Origin: Planctomycetaceae bacterium | GTDB lineage: Bacteria > Planctomycetota > Planctomycetia > Planctomycetales > Planctomycetaceae | NCBI GenBank assembly: GCA_029259875.1 | Contig: JAJDEK010000473.1 | Span: forward strand, 1 to 6,163 | DNA: 6,163 nt | Direction of reading: 5' to 3' | In this document: piece after piece, positions 5,456-6,163 of the stretch | How the letters are laid out: every line of letters begins with the position of its first letter | Position numbering within the stretch: position 1 is the first letter of the stretch | Made by a program: the position numbers and the translations under genes | Notes under the pieces: generated by a model | The model's input: the letters and a program-made list of their open reading frames with translations, nothing else | The model's database searches: none | What the model was told of the DNA's origin: nothing

Positions 5456-6163
5456 CTATCGACGTTTTTTCGATTTTTTACCAGTGCCTTTGTTTCGAGA
5501 AGCTTGCGAGCTCTTCTTTTCATTTAAAGCAGACTGCTCTTGTGCTTGCTCAGCAATTTCCTGTAAACGAGCAAACCAGCCTTTTTTCTGAGGCTTGTCA
5601 TTATTTAATGTGTCTTTTTTAGTCGCTTGATTTTTTTTCGATTCCGCTTTGATTTCGATTGTTTTTGAATCCGTTGCTTCATTTGTTGCAGGACGTCTTT
5701 TTGATTGAAAATCAAGTAGCTTTCGCTCACAAATTCCCCATAAGCTAGACGCAATAAAGTAGACACAAAGACCAGCGGGAACTCGATAAAACATGAATCC
5801 CATCGCGATCATCATGTAATTCATAATCTTATGTTGCAGTTCCTGATCTTTATCAGTCGGTGGTGGCATGAACAATTTCTGCTGCACCACGAAAAGAGCA
5901 ACAGTCACAAGTGGCAACAGGTTAAAGAAATTACCGAGAAACGGAATATTGAAGGGAAGCTGAAACAGAGCATCGGGTGCCGCTAAATTATCGACCCACA
6001 GGAAGGGTGTCCCTCGTAGCTGAACTGCATTGTTTAACGCAGTATACAAGCCAAAAAAGATTGGCAACTGTAGGAAAATTGGTAAGCAGCCAGCCAATGG
6101 ATTGTAATTATTCTTGCTGAATAGCTCCATTTGCGCTTTGCCGAGCTTCTCGCGATCATCTCC
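5456..6163 (-). CDS. yidC: Membrane protein insertase YidC, C-terminal part, 5' end beyond the window
   Basis: The frame is open to the window edge at 6163 and gives the last 235 residues. An ATG at 6130 is internal, because residues before it (DDREKLGKAQ) belong to the conserved cytoplasmic region preceding the NPLAGCLP motif. The visible part covers the core 60KD_IMP/Oxa1 fold: NPLAGCLPIFLQLPIFFGLY (fragment residues about 21-40), a periplasmic stretch with TPFLWVDNLAAPD, two further hydrophobic segments, and VPAGLCVYFIASSLWGICER. YidC inserts proteins into the inner membrane alone or with SecYEG. After the last membrane segment comes an unusually long tail of about 82 residues (fragment 154-235), with 23 Lys/Arg against 10 Asp/Glu and ending in KKSKKRR. 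It contains one likely amphipathic helix (GWFARLQEIAEQAQEQ). Such tails in other YidC proteins contact the ribosome. mnmE follows after 24 bp. Confidence 0.95.
   Translation of the reverse strand, partial: GDDREKLGKAQMELFSKNNYNPLAGCLPIFLQLPIFFGLYTALNNAVQLRGTPFLWVDNLAAPDALFQLPFNIPFLGNFFNLLPLVTVALFVVQQKLFMPPPTDKDQELQHKIMNYMMIAMGFMFYRVPAGLCVYFIASSLWGICERKLLDFQSKRRPATNEATDSKTIEIKAESKKNQATKKDTLNNDKPQKKGWFARLQEIAEQAQEQSALNEKKSSQASRNKGTGKKSKKRR

Noticed and set aside
5361..5591. Plus-strand open frame spanning the mnmE start and yidC end
   Set aside because: It is antisense to two firm genes, and its Cys/Ser-rich end is the complement of the Lys-rich YidC tail.
6131..6163. ATG at 6130 as the true start of yidC
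   Set aside because: The frame stays open to the window edge, and the residues before the ATG match conserved YidC sequence, so the gene is truncated by the window rather than short.
1..6163. CRISPR array, tRNA or rRNA gene, insertion sequence, phage or defence genes
   Set aside because: No regularly spaced repeats, cloverleaf-like sequence, transposase motifs or terminal repeats were seen; all long frames are explained by ordinary chromosomal genes.

Overview
This window looks like chromosomal DNA of a planctomycete (Planctomycetota), probably from the Gimesia/Rubinisphaera side of the phylum. Three things point there. A bacterial homologue of formylmethanofuran dehydrogenase subunit B (fhcB-type, tetrahydromethanopterin C1 pathway) is present at the left edge. 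A YidC with a long basic C-terminal tail is followed directly by an MnmE of divergent, planctomycete-like sequence. Base composition is moderately AT-rich throughout, with no compositional break. The assignment to phylum is an inference from gene content and protein motifs; the genus is a guess.

Layout, left to right. Positions 1-689 (minus) hold the N-terminal 229 residues of an FhcB-like protein, cut by the window edge. Upstream of it on the same strand, 53 bp away, is a complete TIM-barrel sugar phosphate isomerase/epimerase-like protein (743-1591). A 281-bp AT-rich divergent intergenic region (1592-1872) carries a convincing sigma70-type promoter for the plus strand, a weaker candidate for the minus strand, and an 8-bp palindrome between them. 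On the plus strand a universal stress protein (1873-2349) and a DASS/SLC13-type anion transporter (about 2389-4041) lie 39 bp apart and probably form a two-gene operon. The transporter ends 7 bp from the stop of mnmE, which runs convergently on the minus strand (4049-5431). mnmE follows yidC (5456-6163, 5' end outside the window) by 24 bp, the widespread yidC-mnmE order of the rpmH-rnpA-yidC-mnmE neighbourhood.

The genes serve separate housekeeping jobs: C1 transfer, sugar or polyol metabolism, a stress protein next to an anion transporter, and membrane protein insertion next to tRNA wobble-uridine modification. I see no mobile element, CRISPR array, RNA gene or defence system, and no clearly new multi-gene system. 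The items most worth a second look are in known families: an FhcB lacking the expected metal-ligand Cys region but keeping an N-terminal CxxCxxxC motif; an MnmE in which the catalytic Glu position, the G4 motif and the N-domain HGG segment are all altered; the ribosome-binding-type YidC tail; and a long stem-loop exactly at the convergent junction.
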